Of a stretch of DNA of 6,595 nt, positions 5,768 to 6,595 are shown one piece after another. The position numbers and the translations under genes were made by a program. The notes beneath the pieces were generated by a model. It had not been told where the DNA came from. It ran no database searches and saw only the letters and a program-made list of their open reading frames with translations. Position 1 is the stretch's first letter; every line of letters starts with the position of its first letter. Origin of the DNA: Clostridium sp. (GTDB lineage: Bacteria > Bacillota_A > Clostridia > Lachnospirales > Lachnospiraceae); assembly GCA_023666975.1 (NCBI GenBank), contig JAMPAW010000178.1, positions 1 through 6,595 on the forward strand, written 5' to 3'.

Positions 5768-5844
5768 GCACATGGCGGCTTAAAAGCCTGAGCAAGGTTA
5801 CCCGCACAGTCTGTGACGGGCATTCTTGTCAAATGTATATGTGC
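5768..5844. ncRNA. Candidate structured RNA or mobile-element end with a multibranch fold
   Basis: GCACAT (5768-5773) pairs with ATGTGC (5839-5844) and encloses two hairpins. The first is GGCT/AGCC (5777-5788). The second is longer (5793-5828): CAAGG with TCTTG, a 3x3 internal loop, CCCG with CGGG, a bulged A, then CACA with TGTG. The element is GC-rich in an AT-rich gap and has no convincing ORF. Its length is tRNA-like but it lacks a TPsiC arm. It matches no riboswitch I know. The reverse-strand translation (PVTDCAGNLAQAFKPPCAD) seems familiar to me from short predicted proteins in clostridia, which would suggest a recurring intergenic element; this is recall only. The functional strand is unknown. 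Confidence 0.4.
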
Positions 5845-5882
5845 TGTATAAGAAAATTTCTATAGTAAAACAAAAGTAGGAT

Positions 5883-5922
5883 AAAACTTCTCCGGACAGC
5901 ACATCCTGAATGGAGAAGTTTT
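5883..5922. terminator. Terminator-like hairpin, possibly bidirectional
   Basis: A perfect 11-bp stem pairs AAAACTTCTCC (5883-5893) with GGAGAAGTTTT (5912-5922) around an 18-base loop that can itself partly pair (GGA with TCC). A/T runs at both ends give short T-tracts on either strand. It separates the SUKH-like gene and structured element from the next gene. Confidence 0.6.
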
Positions 5923-5982
5923 GCTTTGCCCATGATATAGTTGTATATCGATTAATAAAAGACAAATTATCCGGAGGACAGA

Positions 5983-6321
5983 ATGATTATACTGCACTGC
6001 GCTACAGCAGAGGAAACAAATCAAAAGGTGTACGGATATGCTCTCCGGGAAGACGGAAAAGTCTTTATTCTTCGGGAAGACGGTGTAAAAGTTCCCGTAA
6101 GATCTGAGACCGTCATGCCTTATCAGGCGTGTCATCGTCTGGAGGATCATATTTCTCTGACAGAAAGGACATTGGCGGCATTTCATGAGAAAAAGATATA
6201 TTATCTGGAAGATATTGAAGAAAAAGGCAGATCCGTGCTTAAAAGCATCAAAGGGATAGGCCCGGAAAGGCAGAAAGCAATACAGGAAATTATGAATGAT
6301 GTGTTAAATATTGAAAAGTAG
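5983..6321 (+). CDS. Small protein with a helix-hairpin-helix-like C-terminal domain
   Basis: The 112-residue ORF starts at ATG 5983, five bases after GGAGG (5973-5977). The N-terminal half (residues 1-45) has two similar beta-type segments, ALREDGKVFIL and LREDGVKVPV. The C-terminal half (about 57-104) is helical: SLTERTLAAFHEK, then IYYLEDIEEKG, then KSIKGIGPERQKAIQEIM. GIGPER is a helix-hairpin-helix DNA-binding turn, and the overall helix order resembles the C-terminal domain of the RNA polymerase alpha subunit. It could bind DNA or another protein; no catalytic residues are visible. The gene stands alone between the hairpin at 5883-5922 and the repeat region at 6374-6453. A weak promoter match (TTGCTT, 17 bp, TATATC) lies just upstream, overlapping the end of that hairpin. 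Codon use matches ordinary clostridial chromosomal genes and there is no sign of decay. Confidence 0.75.
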   Translation: MIILHCATAEETNQKVYGYALREDGKVFILREDGVKVPVRSETVMPYQACHRLEDHISLTERTLAAFHEKKIYYLEDIEEKGRSVLKSIKGIGPERQKAIQEIMNDVLNIEK

Positions 6322-6373
6322 GTGAAAGCGGAAAAGCAGAATATAGCAACAGACAGCATAATATGACAATAAT

Positions 6374-6453
6374 GGTTATACATCCGGTTACATATAATAG
6401 TACAAAATAGAACCTGAATGCGGTTATATACGAGTTACTGCATGATGGTTATA
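6374..6453 (+). repeat. Cluster of GGTTAYA repeats upstream of a short ORF
   Basis: GGTTATA or a near variant occurs at 6374, 6386 (GGTTACA), 6422, 6433 (AGTTACT) and 6447. Steps of 12, 36, 11 and 14 bp keep most copies close to one helical turn apart. Similar motifs occur at 4526-4597. A perfect TATAAT lies inside the cluster (6393-6398) without a good -35. The array may be a regulator binding region for the short ORF at 6488, or chance in AT-rich DNA. Confidence 0.3.
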
Positions 6454-6487
6454 ATTATGGTGAACAGAAAAAATCGGAGGTCATATT

Positions 6488-6538
6488 ATGGGAATGCATT
6501 TTGGGGTGTATGAAACTTTTTCTGTAAATAGCTATTAA
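6488..6538 (+). CDS. 16-codon ORF with a strong ribosome binding site
   Basis: ATG 6488 is preceded by CGGAGG with 7-base spacing and encodes MGMHFGVYETFSVNSY before a TAA. The ribosome binding site is as good as those of the real genes here, but I do not recognise the peptide. It could be a leader peptide, a small signalling peptide, or the first codons of a gene interrupted just downstream, where the DNA of the right-edge gene begins. Other frames across 6400-6540 are also open for about 30 codons without a ribosome binding site, so assignment is uncertain. Confidence 0.35.
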   Translation: MGMHFGVYETFSVNSY

Positions 6539-6553
6539 GCAACAGGTCTTCTG

Positions 6554-6562
6554 TGATAAAAT
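6554..6562 (+). promoter_or_regulatory. Extended -10 element of the right-edge gene
   Basis: TGATAAAAT (6554-6562) is an extended -10 element with box TAAAAT at 6557-6562. The -35 region 17 bp upstream is poor. It lies about 24 bp before the ATG at 6587, leaving room for a short leader with the AGGAGG ribosome binding site. Confidence 0.35.
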
Positions 6563-6586
6563 CTAAATCATAGGAGGCCTATTATT

Positions 6587-6595
6587 ATGGCAAGA
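6587..6595 (+). CDS. Start of an unidentified gene running right out of the window
   Basis: ATGGCAAGA (Met-Ala-Arg) begins nine bases after AGGAGG (6572-6577). Only three codons are visible, so no function can be given. The strong ribosome binding site and extended -10 support a real start. The AGGAGGCC and ATGGCAA elements match those of the leftward gene at the opposite edge. Confidence 0.5.

Noticed and set aside
5566..5832. Minus-strand ORF of 88 codons across the 3' end of the SUKH gene and the structured element
   Set aside because: Half of it is antisense to the SUKH gene, and the rest is better explained by the palindromic structured element. No ribosome binding site precedes it.
5768..5844. 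A tRNA gene
   Set aside because: Length and closing stem are tRNA-like, but there is no TPsiC arm or recognisable anticodon arm, and the closing stem has only 6 bp.
5860..6186. Minus-strand and alternative-frame ORFs overlapping the helix-hairpin-helix gene (5860-6186, 5910-6107, 6201-6383)
   Set aside because: The frame at 5983-6321 has a good ribosome binding site and a recognisable fold; the others have neither.

Overview
The window looks like an accessory region of a low-GC Gram-positive chromosome, most likely a gut-type clostridium (Lachnospiraceae-like). The reasons are AT-rich codon use, strong AGGAGG ribosome binding sites, a lipobox lipoprotein, an ECF sigma/anti-sigma pair of Firmicutes type, and an IS256-family transposase of the kind common in these bacteria. 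The species assignment is inference; the sequence holds no marker gene.

Layout. Positions 1-80 hold the promoter, ribosome binding site and first three codons of a gene running left out of the window. A visibly GC-richer block (about 81-1365) is a 5'-truncated IS256-family transposase with an exceptionally good outward-facing promoter behind it. Positions 1386-2075 (minus strand) hold a start-less remnant that resembles the DUF6414 family. It lies directly behind a strong bidirectional terminator (2061-2098). Positions 4334 to 2149 (minus strand) are an intact three-gene unit: ECF sigma factor, coupled membrane anti-sigma-like protein, and a secreted lipoprotein that also has its own extended -10 promoter.

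The right half (4335-6595) reads rightward and is a patchwork of damaged and small genes. It contains a chimeric small ribbon-helix-helix-like ORF, a decayed ORF tail with a YD-like segment and an in-frame TGA, a SUKH (SMI1/KNR4)-type immunity-like gene whose 5' end is split off by a 7-bp tandem duplication, a structured non-coding element, a terminator-like hairpin, an intact small helix-hairpin-helix protein, a short peptide ORF with a strong ribosome binding site, and the first three codons of another gene at the right edge.

The sigma/anti-sigma/lipoprotein unit probably works as one envelope-sensing circuit. The SUKH gene next to a broken upstream ORF suggests an orphan immunity cassette left over from a polymorphic-toxin locus. 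I did not find a convincing complete new system. The most informative signals are the precise 7-bp frameshift in the SUKH gene, the multibranched RNA-like element at 5768-5844, and the recurring RGTTAYA-type repeats at two loci.
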